Below are positions 26,461 through 35,651 of a stretch of 64,000 bases of DNA, piece after piece. The stretch is from assembly GCA_964628515.1 (NCBI GenBank), contig CAZVNZ010000016.1, positions 1 to 64,000 of the forward strand, in the 5' to 3' direction. Positions within the stretch are counted from its first letter, which is position 1. The number at the start of each line of letters is the position of its first letter. This stretch comes from CAZVNZ01 sp964628515 (GTDB taxonomy: Bacteria; Bacillota; Clostridia; Christensenellales; Christensenellaceae). Below the pieces are notes generated by a model. The model was not told the origin of the DNA. It was given only the letters and a program-made list of their open reading frames with translations, and searched no databases. The translations under genes and the position numbers were made by a program.

Positions 26461-27420
26461 ATGGTTAGTATAGACGTTATTTCCGGCTTTTTAGGAGCAG
26501 GCAAAACAACATTTGCTAATATTTTAATAAATGACTATATAAAAAGGGGCGAAAAAGCGGTATATATAGTAAACGAGTTTGGGGAGTCCGGGCTTGATGC
26601 CAAAATAATAGAAAACAAAGGCTTTAAGGCGTTTGAAATGGTAAATGGCTGTGTGTGCTGTACCTTAAAAACAGAGCTTGCACGCACACTAAAAGAGGTT
26701 ATAGAAACCTTTAAGCCTCAAAGGGTGGTTTTTGAGCCCTCGGGAGTTTTTGTATTCGATAACTTTTTAGATATGCTAAAAGAGCCGTATTTAAAGGAAA
26801 ACTGCAAAATCGGTAATATTATGACAATCGTAGACGGTAAAAATATGCAGATTGCCAAAATACTTTACGCAAGTTTTGTGTATAACCAAATTAAAAACGC
26901 TCCTATTATTTTAATTAGCAAGCTACAAGACGAAGATAACTGCGAGGAGATTATTCACGATGTTAAAAGCATTAACGAAGATGCGGTTATTTACGCAAAA
27001 AACTGGGATAATATTACTAGCGAGGAATTAGATGCGCTGTTTTCTAAGCAAAATCCCGTTATGGTTACAAGCGGTACGGTAGGACATTTACACGAGGATT
27101 TGCAAAGTGTTACCATAGAGGGAGATATGGAGTTTACCAAAGAGCAATTTGAAAGCTTCAGAAACAACCTAAAAAACGGTGTTTACGGACAAATATACAG
27201 GGCAAAAGGGGTAATTTGCTACGAGGGCAAAGACACCCTTTTAAACATTACACTAAACGATGTGGATTTAAAACGTTGCGATTTTGTAGAGCTTAGAGAT
27301 GCAGACTACATAAGAAGTCTAACCTTTATAGGAAAAACGGTATACGAAAACAAACTTACCGCCTGGGGCGATATTAAGCCACACCAACACCACGAGGACG
27401 AGCATCATCATCACCATTAA
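26461..27420 (+). CDS. CobW/COG0523-family GTPase metallochaperone
   Basis: This is a 319-residue G3E GTPase. Walker A is GFLGAGKTT (residues 9-17), the metal-binding signature is GCVCC (Cys64, Cys66, Cys67), and the G4-type motif is ISKLQDE. A CobW C-terminal domain ends in a His-rich tail (HQHHEDEHHHHH). Such proteins load Zn, Co or Ni into client enzymes, and the His tail would store or sense metal. AAGGAGG precedes the ATG. No Zur-like palindrome was recognised upstream, and the neighbours do not reveal the client. Confidence 0.93.
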   Translation: MVSIDVISGFLGAGKTTFANILINDYIKRGEKAVYIVNEFGESGLDAKIIENKGFKAFEMVNGCVCCTLKTELARTLKEVIETFKPQRVVFEPSGVFVFDNFLDMLKEPYLKENCKIGNIMTIVDGKNMQIAKILYASFVYNQIKNAPIILISKLQDEDNCEEIIHDVKSINEDAVIYAKNWDNITSEELDALFSKQNPVMVTSGTVGHLHEDLQSVTIEGDMEFTKEQFESFRNNLKNGVYGQIYRAKGVICYEGKDTLLNITLNDVDLKRCDFVELRDADYIRSLTFIGKTVYENKLTAWGDIKPHQHHEDEHHHHH

Positions 27421-27424
27421 ATTA

Positions 27425-27454
27425 TTGACATTTATACAATTACAGGTGTAATAT
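27425..27454 (+). promoter_or_regulatory. Promoter upstream of the ketose 3-epimerase
   Basis: TTGACA (27425-27430), an 18-bp spacer and TAATAT (27449-27454) lie 33 bp before the start at 27488. Confidence 0.6.
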
Positions 27455-27487
27455 ATACGTATAAATAAAATAACGGGAGGATATATA

Positions 27488-28336
27488 ATGAAGTACGGGT
27501 TAAACTCTTTGGCGTGGATTTCGCCTTTTACAAGTGATTCTCTGCCACTACTTAAAAAAGCAAGGGATATGGGTTTTGATGTTTTTGAAATTGCAGTGGA
27601 AGACCCTGCAACCATAGACACGGACGCTATTAAAACGCTGGCAGACGAGCTTAATTTAGAAATAAACCTATGCGGTGCCTTTGGAGAAAGAAGGGACGTA
27701 AGCTCGGATGATGCTCAAATTAGAAAAGAAGGCGTGGAGTATCTAAAAACAATGGTAGATATTGCATGCAAGCTAAACTCAAGATGTATAGTAGGTCCGC
27801 TGTATTCTGCGGTGGGTAAGGCAAGACAGGTTACTGCGGAGCAAAGGGAGCAAGCAATGGTATGGGCAACGGAAAACATAAAGGAAGTCGCCCTATACGC
27901 AAAGGAAAAATGTAACGTAAAGTTTGGCATAGAGCCACTAAACAGGTTTGAGACAGATTTAATTAATACCGCAGAGCAGGCCCAAGATTTAGTGGAAAGA
28001 ATAAATATGGATAACGTAGGCTACCTGCTTGATACCTTCCATATGAATATCGAAGAAAACAACATACCAAAGGCAATTTTACGTGCAAAGGGCAAATTGG
28101 TGGACTTTCACACTTGCGCTAACGACAGAGGCACACCCGGCAAGGATAACTTTAACTGGGAGGCTATTAAAAGTGCCATTAAAGAAATTGGCTACGACGG
28201 ACCTTTAATTATAGAAAGTTTTACCCCCGATTGCAAAGAAATCGCAAAAGCGGCATCCGTATGGAGAAAATTTGCAGAATCTCCGGAACTCCTTGCAAGC
28301 GAAGGCATTAAATTTTTAAAAGCTACTTTTGAGTAA
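27488..28336 (+). CDS. D-psicose/D-tagatose 3-epimerase family enzyme
   Basis: This 282-residue TIM-barrel epimerase inverts C3 of ketoses such as fructose/psicose or tagatose/sorbose. The metal and catalytic set is complete: Glu149 (GIEPLNRFE, with Glu155), Asp182 and His185 (LLDTFHMN), His208 (FHTC), Arg214 and Glu243 (IESF), spaced as in characterised D-psicose 3-epimerases. CGGGAGG precedes the ATG. Aldose 1-epimerase follows 84 bp later after a weak hairpin. The natural ketose cannot be told from sequence. Confidence 0.93.
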   Translation: MKYGLNSLAWISPFTSDSLPLLKKARDMGFDVFEIAVEDPATIDTDAIKTLADELNLEINLCGAFGERRDVSSDDAQIRKEGVEYLKTMVDIACKLNSRCIVGPLYSAVGKARQVTAEQREQAMVWATENIKEVALYAKEKCNVKFGIEPLNRFETDLINTAEQAQDLVERINMDNVGYLLDTFHMNIEENNIPKAILRAKGKLVDFHTCANDRGTPGKDNFNWEAIKSAIKEIGYDGPLIIESFTPDCKEIAKAASVWRKFAESPELLASEGIKFLKATFE

Positions 28337-28342
28337 AAGAAA

Positions 28343-28371
28343 TAACTCCCTGTATTTATTATGGGGAGTTA
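28343..28371 (+). terminator. Weak hairpin terminator or mRNA-stabilising hairpin
   Basis: TAACTCCC (28343-28350) pairs with GGGAGTTA (28364-28371). The tail is ATTATTATAA rather than a T-run, so termination is probably partial and the next gene may be read through. Confidence 0.45.
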
Positions 28372-28419
28372 ATTATTATAACTAAGTTTATAAACCCAAA
28401 TATTATAGAGGTGTAAAAA

Positions 28420-29445
28420 ATGATAACTACAGTAGAAGCACAAAATATGTTTGAAAACAAAAAAGTTTATCTTTTTGAAATTAAAAACAGCAGTGGCGCA
28501 TATGTGCTAATTTCCAATTACGGCGGTACAATACTGAAAATTTGCGTGCCAAACAAAAATGGCGAGCTTGTAGACGTAGTTTTGGGTTTTGATGATATTA
28601 AAGACTATTACACAAAGCCAAACCCCTACTTTGGAGCATGTATAGGCAGATACGCCAACAGAATTAAAGAAGGCAGATTTACTTTAAACGGCAAAGAATA
28701 CGTGCTTTCCGTAAACGAAAACAACAACCAACTGCACGGCGGTATTAAGGGCTTTGACAAAAAGCCAATGTATTACAAAATACTAAGCGATAACTCCATT
28801 AAATTCACCTTGTTCAGCAAAGATATGGAGGAGGGCTTTCCCGGCAACTTAAATGCAGATGTTATATACACATTTACCGAGGATAATCAGCTTAAAATAG
28901 AGTATTTTGCCAATACGGATAAAGATACGGTAGTAAATTTAACCAACCATTCCTATTTTAACTTAAAGGGTAGCGGAGATATTTTAGAGCATACCCTGCA
29001 AATATTTGGGGATGGATTTACGGAAATCGACGATAAATGTATACCCACCGGCAAAATTATTCCTGTGGCAAATACCCCCTTCGACTTTTTGCAACCTCAT
29101 AAAATAGGGGAGCGTATACATGCGGATTTCCCCCAACTAAAGCTTACAAAAGGCTACGACCACAACTATGCTATAAACAAAAATACGGATAACTTATGTG
29201 CTAAAGCTTATTGTGATGATAGTGGTATAGCTATGGAAGTGTTTACAAATAAGCCGGGGGTGCAGTTATACACGGGTAACTCCACTAATGCACAAGGCAA
29301 GCAAGAGTACAAGCCCTACTGCGGTTTTTGTTTGGAGACTCAGTTTTTTCCCGATAGCCCAAATGTAGAGGCGTTTCCAAGTTGTGTGCTAAAAGCCAAT
29401 GAAAAATACAAGTATTTTACAACCTATAAATTTTCGGTAAAATAA
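28420..29445 (+). CDS. galM: Aldose 1-epimerase (mutarotase)
   Basis: This 341-residue galactose-mutarotase-like enzyme interconverts alpha and beta aldose anomers. Conserved segments include GRYANRIKEGRF, NNQLHGG (active-site His), NLTNHSYFNL (second His), KGYDHNYA and the C-terminal catalytic Glu in FCLETQFFPDSPN. Length is normal and no signal peptide is present, so it is cytoplasmic. It forms a sugar-processing pair with the 3-epimerase just upstream. Confidence 0.94.
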   Translation: MITTVEAQNMFENKKVYLFEIKNSSGAYVLISNYGGTILKICVPNKNGELVDVVLGFDDIKDYYTKPNPYFGACIGRYANRIKEGRFTLNGKEYVLSVNENNNQLHGGIKGFDKKPMYYKILSDNSIKFTLFSKDMEEGFPGNLNADVIYTFTEDNQLKIEYFANTDKDTVVNLTNHSYFNLKGSGDILEHTLQIFGDGFTEIDDKCIPTGKIIPVANTPFDFLQPHKIGERIHADFPQLKLTKGYDHNYAINKNTDNLCAKAYCDDSGIAMEVFTNKPGVQLYTGNSTNAQGKQEYKPYCGFCLETQFFPDSPNVEAFPSCVLKANEKYKYFTTYKFSVK

Positions 29446-29458
29446 TAAATAAGGCAAT

Positions 29459-29486
29459 ACACCTTGCTAAGTGGCAGGGTGTTTTC
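29459..29486 (+). terminator. Intrinsic terminator after galM
   Basis: ACACCTTGC (29459-29467) pairs with GCAGGGTGT (29474-29482, one G-U), followed by TTTTC. The remaining ~200 bp before the next gene shows nothing else I recognise. Confidence 0.75.
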
Positions 29487-29688
29487 TTTAGTGATTATTG
29501 ATTAGTGATAAGCAGTTAGCCAATGCAGACAGCCAATAGAAATTATCCCCGATGTCATCATCATCACAATTAAAAACCTTTTTTCTGTAATAAATTTGCT
29601 AAAACCCTAAAGTATATTGTAAACTTTTAGCTCGTATGCTATATTTATCCTATCAAAAAGCAATATAATTACATTTTTTAGGAGTATT

Positions 29689-31659
29689 ATGAGAGGAAAG
29701 TTTGCAAAATTAACTTGTATTGTATTTTTAGTATTAATCGTATTTTTGTTACAAACTACCGTTTTTGCTATGGAGGAAACAGGAAACGCATCACTACAAT
29801 CTGAAAAAAAGGGGATAAAAGAGGGCTTTATTGGCATTTTAGATGCTGAGCCGTCAAACAGCGAAATTTTGGATGCGCCAAGCGTACTTGCTTCCGTAAC
29901 CTTAACTTCGGCAGACGACCTTATACCACTAATTCCCGATAATAATTTGCGTACGGTGGTATACAATGCCTTAGTGGACGAGGGGATTACCACAGGTGCG
30001 GACTTTGGGGATATTTTGGGGCAATTTAGAGGAACTCTTAGGGCTTCAAACAAGGGTATTACCGATATTAGAGGCTTGCAATACCTAATTAATGCCGAGG
30101 AAGTTATTTTATCCAAAAATTTAATCGCTGATTGGACGGTGCTTAGCCCAAGCGGTACTTTTTCCAAAGACCATTACGGAAGTGTTGGGGGAGGCGGTGT
30201 AACAACTACTAATGTTTATTGGACAATTTTTGGTAACCCTTTTGAAAATCTCCCTATGACTTTTGGGGGCAGGCTGGTTATTTACGATTTATCCACCCAC
30301 TCTTATGTGTATCCTCAAGATGAAGATATTAACAAATACTTTATTCGCAAACAAGCCGGGGAAGTTTTTTCCACCGACCTTGATGTAGGACGTTGCAAAA
30401 TTATGGGAGATTTGCCCGCAAATAACGACGGCGTGCTAAACGGTTATATCAGACTGCTGGAAAAAAGCTCCAATGTTGTGGGGCTTACAGCTAAAGGCTC
30501 TAATGTAGCGGATAACAGCGTAGCTTACACTCACAAATTATTGGGTGCTCCTAAAGAGCTTAACCGCTACTTTGAAATCGGCGGTATAATTAAAAACGCA
30601 AATTTAAGAGTGGGTATAGGCACAGATCAGATTATTCATTACGAAACGGCGGACGAGGAAATTGAGAATGATAACATAACTCCCGGCTCTAAATCCTATA
30701 AATACTACCTATTTGTAAATATGAATGTATACGATAAAATAAGCCTTACCCATCATAATACGGGGAGTGCTTCCATAGTAAAGACGGACAGCACAACAGG
30801 AAAAACCCTAATGGGCGCACAGTATTCCCTATATAAAGACGGCAAGGAGATACAAACAGGTTTAACCACAGATAAAAACGGTAGGGTACTGGTTAAAAAC
30901 CTAACTTCCGGCAACTATTCTTTTGTGGAAACTCAAGCGCCCGACGGCTTTTTAAAGGACAGTACGCCTGTTACATTTAGTGTAAAAGACCCTGTAAATG
31001 CTCACGGAAGTGTTACGGGTGGCGTTGCTAAGGAAGGGGAGATCGTAGAGGACAGCAAGGGGCAAAAGGCATCGCCCGGCTTTGACGAATTATTTATTTT
31101 AGGCAAAGGCTCTCCGGATGTTGCGCTAAACGTAACACCCTTAGATGCGGAAATCAGCATTATTGTAGCATATTCTGCCTTAGCACAAACTGATAGTGAA
31201 CAGTACGAGGAAAATGTGGAGCGTGTGTTTACAAATGCGGCAGACGCACAGGCGGATATTAACAATATGAAAAACGAAAATCGTATTGCAGGGCCTATTT
31301 CCATAGATGTGGGCTATGCGCCTCACAGTAGTGTAACGCAAGCAAACGACCCTATACCTACGCCTACGCCCTCACCATCCGCAACACCGTCCCCCTCACC
31401 GACGCCTTTGCCTTCGCAATCGGCGCATCCCACACCTACACCGTTTATGCAACCTACGGTTACACCTACGCAAGTGCCTACGCAAACATCACAACAAGAA
31501 AAAGTGGACGAGCAGGAGGCGCAGACGGTGGAAAAATCACCGAAAACCAATGACGGCACTAACTTACTTTTGTATACAATACTGTTAATAGCAGGGGTAG
31601 GAGTAATTTGCATAATTATGCTTTACCTCTACAAAAAAACGTTGGATAAACGTATTTAA
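29689..31659 (+). CDS. Cell-surface protein with SpaA (Cna-B-like) domain and atypical sorting signal
   Basis: This is a 656-residue secreted protein. The signal peptide is ~1-27. An LRR-cap-like segment (~70-140, NKGITDIRGLQYL) and a domain of unknown type (~150-350) follow. The SpaA/prealbumin-like domain (~358-432) has Lys in SIVKTD and Glu in VETQAPDG, the usual isopeptide partners. A Pro/Thr/Ser-rich wall-spanning linker (~550-605) leads to SPKTN (617-621), a hydrophobic segment and the basic tail YKKTLDKRI. SPKTN differs from LPXTG; class B sortases accept NPxTN-like motifs. No sortase gene is in the window. AGGAG precedes the ATG. Confidence 0.85.
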   Translation: MRGKFAKLTCIVFLVLIVFLLQTTVFAMEETGNASLQSEKKGIKEGFIGILDAEPSNSEILDAPSVLASVTLTSADDLIPLIPDNNLRTVVYNALVDEGITTGADFGDILGQFRGTLRASNKGITDIRGLQYLINAEEVILSKNLIADWTVLSPSGTFSKDHYGSVGGGGVTTTNVYWTIFGNPFENLPMTFGGRLVIYDLSTHSYVYPQDEDINKYFIRKQAGEVFSTDLDVGRCKIMGDLPANNDGVLNGYIRLLEKSSNVVGLTAKGSNVADNSVAYTHKLLGAPKELNRYFEIGGIIKNANLRVGIGTDQIIHYETADEEIENDNITPGSKSYKYYLFVNMNVYDKISLTHHNTGSASIVKTDSTTGKTLMGAQYSLYKDGKEIQTGLTTDKNGRVLVKNLTSGNYSFVETQAPDGFLKDSTPVTFSVKDPVNAHGSVTGGVAKEGEIVEDSKGQKASPGFDELFILGKGSPDVALNVTPLDAEISIIVAYSALAQTDSEQYEENVERVFTNAADAQADINNMKNENRIAGPISIDVGYAPHSSVTQANDPIPTPTPSPSATPSPSPTPLPSQSAHPTPTPFMQPTVTPTQVPTQTSQQEKVDEQEAQTVEKSPKTNDGTNLLLYTILLIAGVGVICIIMLYLYKKTLDKRI

Positions 31660-31697
31660 CCAAGCGTATCTCAAAAAGTAGAAATATAGCATCAAAA

Positions 31698-31738
31698 AGG
31701 AAAAATGCAAGTTAAGAAATATTTCTTGCATTTTTTCC
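31698..31738 (+). terminator. Intrinsic terminator after the surface protein
   Basis: AGGAAAAATGCAAG (31698-31711) pairs with CTTGCATTTTTTCCT (31725-31739). The T-run lies inside the 3' arm, and the stem could act in both directions. Confidence 0.75.
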
Positions 31739-31799
31739 TGTTCAAATATATAATTAAATGTATAAGATTATATTATAACTGTAAAAAACAGAGGTTTAT

Positions 31800-32669
31800 A
31801 TGGGACTAATAAGTAATATCGAAGAAGAGTTTACCAAACTCTCCAAAGGGCAAAAGCTAATTGCGGATTTTATACTTAAAAATTACGATAAAGCCGCCTT
31901 TATGACTGCTGCCGCACTAAGCAGAGAGGTAGGGGTAAGCGAGGCTACCGTTGTCAGATTTTCCTATGCAATGGGGTACGACGGCTACCCAAAACTGCAA
32001 AAGGATTTGCAGGTGCTTATACAAAACAAACTTACCACCATGCAACGCATAAATTTAATGGACGGGCTAAGTATAGACGAAATTATAAACGCCTCCTTTA
32101 AGGCGGATATAAGCAACTTAAAAAATACTAAAGAGCGTTTAGACCCAAAGGTGTTAGAAAGCATTATAGACGTAATTTTAAACGCAAGAAACATATATAT
32201 TTTAGGCACACGCTCAAGCAAGCCTTTAGCGGAATTTCTAAATTATTATATGAGCTATATTTTAGACAACATAAAACTCCTGCATTTTGACGGCAGCGAC
32301 ATTTTTAGGCAGATAATGGGGGCAGATAAGCAAGATATTTTAATTGCCATAAGTTTTCCCAGATACTCGGTAAACACTATGGACGGCATTAACTATTTAA
32401 AGGAAAAGGGTTGCAAGGTAATTTCCATTACAGACAGCTTAAAATCGCCACCTGCTATGCTTTCCGATTTTGTACTGCCCACCAGGAGTTATATGAACTC
32501 CTTTGTAGATTCCTTTGTGGCACCGCTGTCTGCAATTAATTTGCTAATAATAATGCTTGGATTGCGTAAAAAGGACGAACTTTTTCATAACTTTAATATT
32601 TTAGAGGAATATTGGAGTGCTCACAAGGTGTATGTAACCTCTGAAATGGAAGATAATTGGAATGTATAA
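31800..32669 (+). CDS. MurR/RpiR-family transcriptional regulator
   Basis: This 289-residue regulator has an N-terminal HTH_6 domain (~1-77, SKGQKLIADFILKNYD; ALSREVGVSEATVVRFSYAMG) and a C-terminal SIS phosphosugar-binding domain (~125-255, IYILGTRSSKPLAEFL; IAISFPRYSVNT). It responds to phosphorylated sugars in known cases. A TAATG junction links it to the flavoprotein gene downstream. The epimerase/galM genes or the sugar cluster at 5-13 kb are possible targets, but no site was identified. Confidence 0.93.
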   Translation: MGLISNIEEEFTKLSKGQKLIADFILKNYDKAAFMTAAALSREVGVSEATVVRFSYAMGYDGYPKLQKDLQVLIQNKLTTMQRINLMDGLSIDEIINASFKADISNLKNTKERLDPKVLESIIDVILNARNIYILGTRSSKPLAEFLNYYMSYILDNIKLLHFDGSDIFRQIMGADKQDILIAISFPRYSVNTMDGINYLKEKGCKVISITDSLKSPPAMLSDFVLPTRSYMNSFVDSFVAPLSAINLLIIMLGLRKKDELFHNFNILEEYWSAHKVYVTSEMEDNWNV

Positions 32670-33889
32670 TGTATGATTTAATTGTAATAGGCGGAGGTGC
32701 GGCAGGAATTATGGCTGCCTACTTTGCCGCAAAAAATAATAAAAAGGTTATCCTTCTTGAAAAAAATGAAAAATTAGGAAAGAAAATTTTCATAACCGGT
32801 AAGGGGAGATGCAATATTACAAACGCCTGCGACGAGCAGGCTTTCTTAAATAATATAGTAAAAAACCCTAAATTTTTTATAAGCAGTTACAAAAGTTTTT
32901 CTAATGCCGATTTAATTAAACTGATAAACAGCTTTGGGTTAAAAACTAAAACGGAAAGAGGGGAGCGAGTTTTTCCTATAAGTGATAAATCCGCAGACGT
33001 AATTTCCACCCTTAAAAAAATGCTTATTAGTGTAAATGCAGAAATTGCTTTAAATTGTTATGTTAAGAGTATTGAAAAAAACGGCGATATATTTAGCGTT
33101 ATTACCCAAGCAGGAGAGGAGTACACAGGCAAAAACCTCTTAATTGCCACCGGGGGTAATACTTACAGTGCCACAGGCTCTAATGGGGAGGGTTACACCT
33201 TTGCCAAAGGTTTTGGGCATAGTGTGGTAGATATTCACCCTGCCCTTGTACCTTTAGAGGATGCCCACAGAATTTGCCCCAAAATGCAAGGGTTGACATT
33301 AAAAAACATTGGCTTTACATTACTGCAAAACAACAAAAAATTGTACTACGAACAAGGGGAGTTGCTTTTTACCCATTTTGGTATATCAGGCCCTGTTGTA
33401 CTTAGTGCAAGCTGTTACATAAATTACTTAAAAGAGCTAAATTTAACTGCAATAATAGATTTTAAGCCTGCATTAACAAAAGAGCAGTTAGACGCAAGAC
33501 TGCTTAGAGAGATTGAAAGCAATAAAAACAAGCAGTTAAGCAATTTGTTAGGGGAGCTTTTACCCTCAAAAGCCATATCCGTCTTTATGCAGGAAGCCAA
33601 GTTAAAGGGGGACACAAAGGGAAATTCCCTAAGTAAAGAAATACGAGGGCGAATAGTAGAATATCTTAAAAACTTTGAAATTAAAATTGCAGACACCCGA
33701 CCTTTAGACGAAGGGATAATTACAAGCGGAGGCATTAATACCAAAGAAATTAACCCATCCACAATGGAAAGCAAATTGGTAAAAGGGCTTTATTTTGCAG
33801 GGGAGGTTATAGATATATTCGGCAAAACAGGTGGGTTTAACCTGCAAATAGCCTTTTCTACCGGGGCAAAGGTGGGGGAAAATATATAA
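32669..33889 (+). CDS. BaiN/HI0933-family NAD(P)/FAD-dependent oxidoreductase
   Basis: This 406-residue flavoprotein has an N-terminal dinucleotide fold (VIGGGAAGIMAAYFAA), GKGRCNITN, GGNTYSATGSNGEGY and a C-terminal GLYFAGEVIDIFGKTGGFNLQ... FAD segment, all characteristic of the HI0933/BaiN family. Its physiological substrate is generally unknown; BaiN reduces bile-acid intermediates. The ATG at 32669 overlaps the RpiR stop (TAATG); an in-frame TTG at 32657 is less likely. Confidence 0.92.
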   Translation: MYDLIVIGGGAAGIMAAYFAAKNNKKVILLEKNEKLGKKIFITGKGRCNITNACDEQAFLNNIVKNPKFFISSYKSFSNADLIKLINSFGLKTKTERGERVFPISDKSADVISTLKKMLISVNAEIALNCYVKSIEKNGDIFSVITQAGEEYTGKNLLIATGGNTYSATGSNGEGYTFAKGFGHSVVDIHPALVPLEDAHRICPKMQGLTLKNIGFTLLQNNKKLYYEQGELLFTHFGISGPVVLSASCYINYLKELNLTAIIDFKPALTKEQLDARLLREIESNKNKQLSNLLGELLPSKAISVFMQEAKLKGDTKGNSLSKEIRGRIVEYLKNFEIKIADTRPLDEGIITSGGINTKEINPSTMESKLVKGLYFAGEVIDIFGKTGGFNLQIAFSTGAKVGENI

Positions 33890-33892
33890 TAT

Positions 33893-33921
33893 TTGACATT
33901 AATAGCTATTTATTTTATAAT
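33893..33921 (+). promoter_or_regulatory. Promoter of RNase Y gene
   Basis: TTGACA (33893-33898), a 17-bp spacer and TATAAT (33916-33921): a perfect consensus promoter ~80 bp before the GTG start of rny. Confidence 0.85.
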
Positions 33922-34001
33922 AAATTAAGGTATATTAGTGAGTAGTCTTACTTATATATAAATACAAAATTTAATATATGAACGGGAGGTGAATTAGCTT
34001 A

Positions 34002-35543
34002 GTGGAAATACTAATTCCTATCCTTGTAGGCATTGGCTGTATTGTTATCGGACTTATTATTGGTTACGTTTACAGAAAAAATATAGCGGAAAACAAAATT
34101 GGTCGTGCCGAAGAATCCGTTAAAAAGTTGATAGATGAAGCACAAAAACGTGCGGAAGTCATTAAAAAAGAAACGGTACTGGAGGCTCAGGAAGAAGTTC
34201 ATAAACTGCGAAGCGAATTTGAAAAAGAGTTAAGAGACAGGCGAAACGAAATAACAAAAATTGAAAAAAGATTAGTACAAAGAGAAGAAACACTGGACAA
34301 AAAATTAGACAGTATTGACCAGAAGGAAGAAAACCTAAATAAAAGAACCAAAGAAATTGCAAAAACAAAAGATGATTTACAGGTTGTTTATTCTCAGCAA
34401 ATAGAGCAACTTGAAAAAATCTCCGGCTTAACCACAGAGGAAGCAAAAGGGCTTTTGCTTGAAAAGGTTGAGCACGAGGCACGTCATGATATGGCACTTA
34501 TGCTTAGAGAAATAGAGCAAAAGGCTAAAGACGAAGCCGATAAAAAAGCAAAAAATATTCTTTCTCTTGCAATTCAAAAGTGTGCGGCGGATCACGTTGC
34601 GGAAATTACGGTTTCCGTAGTTGCACTGCCAAACGACGAAATGAAGGGCAGAATAATAGGCAGAGAAGGAAGAAATATACGTACCTTAGAAACTGCAACG
34701 GGCATCGATTTAATTATAGACGATACTCCGGAGGCAGTAATACTGTCAGGGTTTGACCCTGTAAGACGTGAGGTTGCAAGAATTGCTTTAGAAAAGCTTA
34801 TTATTGATGGCAGAATACATCCGGCACGCATCGAAGAAATGGTAAACAAAGCCCAAAAGGAAGTAGATGCACAAATAAAAGAGGCCGGCGAGCAAGCAAT
34901 TTTCGATGTGGGTATACACTCCTTGCATCCCGAGTTGGTTAAATTATTAGGTAGACTCAAATATCGCACAAGCTATGGTCAAAATGTACTTAAACATTCC
35001 TTAGAGGTTGCACACTTAGCATCTCTTATGGCATTTGAAATCGGCGCAAACGCAAAACTTGCAAAACGTGCAGGGCTTTTGCACGATATTGGTAAGGCAG
35101 TAGACCACGAAGTAGAAGGACCGCACATACAAATAGGTGCGGATTTGGCAAAAAAATACAAAGAAAATGCGGATGTTATTAATGCAATAGCGGCGCATCA
35201 CGGAGATGTAGAGCCAACTACAATAGAAGCTGTTTTGGTACAAGCGGCAGACGCAATTTCAGCCGCAAGACCGGGCGCAAGAAGAGAATCTTTGGAAAAT
35301 TATATTAAACGCCTTGAAAATCTTGAAGAAATAGCAAATTCTTTTTCAGGTGTTGAAAGATCTTATGCAATACAAGCAGGAAGAGAAATCAGAATAATTG
35401 TAAAACCAGAAGATATTGACGACGCAGGAACGAGCCTAATGGCGAGAGACATAGTCAAAAAAATAGAAAACGATTTGGACTACCCGGGGCAAATTAAAGT
35501 AAATGTCATACGGGAAACAAGATCTATAGATTTCGCAAAGTAA
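34002..35543 (+). CDS. rny: Ribonuclease Y
   Basis: This 513-residue membrane-anchored endoribonuclease initiates mRNA decay in Firmicutes. It has an N-terminal TM segment (~1-22), a long charged coiled coil (~25-200), a KH domain (GRIIGREGRNIRTLE, ~residue 210) and an HD domain (LLHDIGKAVDHE, ~residue 360). The start is a GTG preceded by GGGAGGTG 10 bp upstream. It has its own consensus promoter and a terminator at 35549, so it is monocistronic and separate from the flagellar genes that follow. Confidence 0.97.
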   Translation: MEILIPILVGIGCIVIGLIIGYVYRKNIAENKIGRAEESVKKLIDEAQKRAEVIKKETVLEAQEEVHKLRSEFEKELRDRRNEITKIEKRLVQREETLDKKLDSIDQKEENLNKRTKEIAKTKDDLQVVYSQQIEQLEKISGLTTEEAKGLLLEKVEHEARHDMALMLREIEQKAKDEADKKAKNILSLAIQKCAADHVAEITVSVVALPNDEMKGRIIGREGRNIRTLETATGIDLIIDDTPEAVILSGFDPVRREVARIALEKLIIDGRIHPARIEEMVNKAQKEVDAQIKEAGEQAIFDVGIHSLHPELVKLLGRLKYRTSYGQNVLKHSLEVAHLASLMAFEIGANAKLAKRAGLLHDIGKAVDHEVEGPHIQIGADLAKKYKENADVINAIAAHHGDVEPTTIEAVLVQAADAISAARPGARRESLENYIKRLENLEEIANSFSGVERSYAIQAGREIRIIVKPEDIDDAGTSLMARDIVKKIENDLDYPGQIKVNVIRETRSIDFAK

Positions 35544-35548
35544 AGTCT

Positions 35549-35579
35549 AAAAAAGAGTGCAAAAAAAGCACTCTTTTTT
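35549..35579. terminator. Intrinsic terminator after rny
   Basis: AAAAAAGAGTGC (35549-35560) and GCACTCTTTTTT (35568-35579) form a perfect 12-bp stem with an A7 loop. Confidence 0.9.
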
Positions 35580-35590
35580 GTAAATTATAC

Positions 35591-35617
35591 TAAAGTTTAG
35601 ACGTTTATTAACGATAT
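35591..35617 (+). promoter_or_regulatory. Sigma-28/sigma-D-type flagellar promoter
   Basis: TAAA (35591-35594), 15 bp and AACGATAT (35610-35617) match the TAAA-N15-GCCGATAT consensus except for the first two bases of the -10. It lies 34 bp before the first flagellar gene and probably drives the late flagellar operon. Confidence 0.7.
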
Positions 35618-35651
35618 ATAAAGAGTAAAATACTATTAGCGAGGTAAATGT

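Noticed and set aside
27360..27420. His codon run at the end of the CobW gene as an engineered His-tag
   Set aside because: The tail is HQHHEDEHHHHH with natural codon mixing, and His-rich C-termini are common in this metallochaperone family.
29607..30167. 186-codon open frame antisense to the SpaA-domain protein
   Set aside because: It overlaps the signal peptide and N-terminal domain of a clear secreted protein, has no recognisable domain and no promoter.
31360..31490. Possible short tandem-repeat array in the 3' part of the surface-protein gene
   Set aside because: The Pro/Thr/Ser codons (CCT/ACG/CCG) give a repetitive look, but it is an in-frame low-complexity cell-wall linker with irregular units, not a CRISPR or VNTR with a fixed period.
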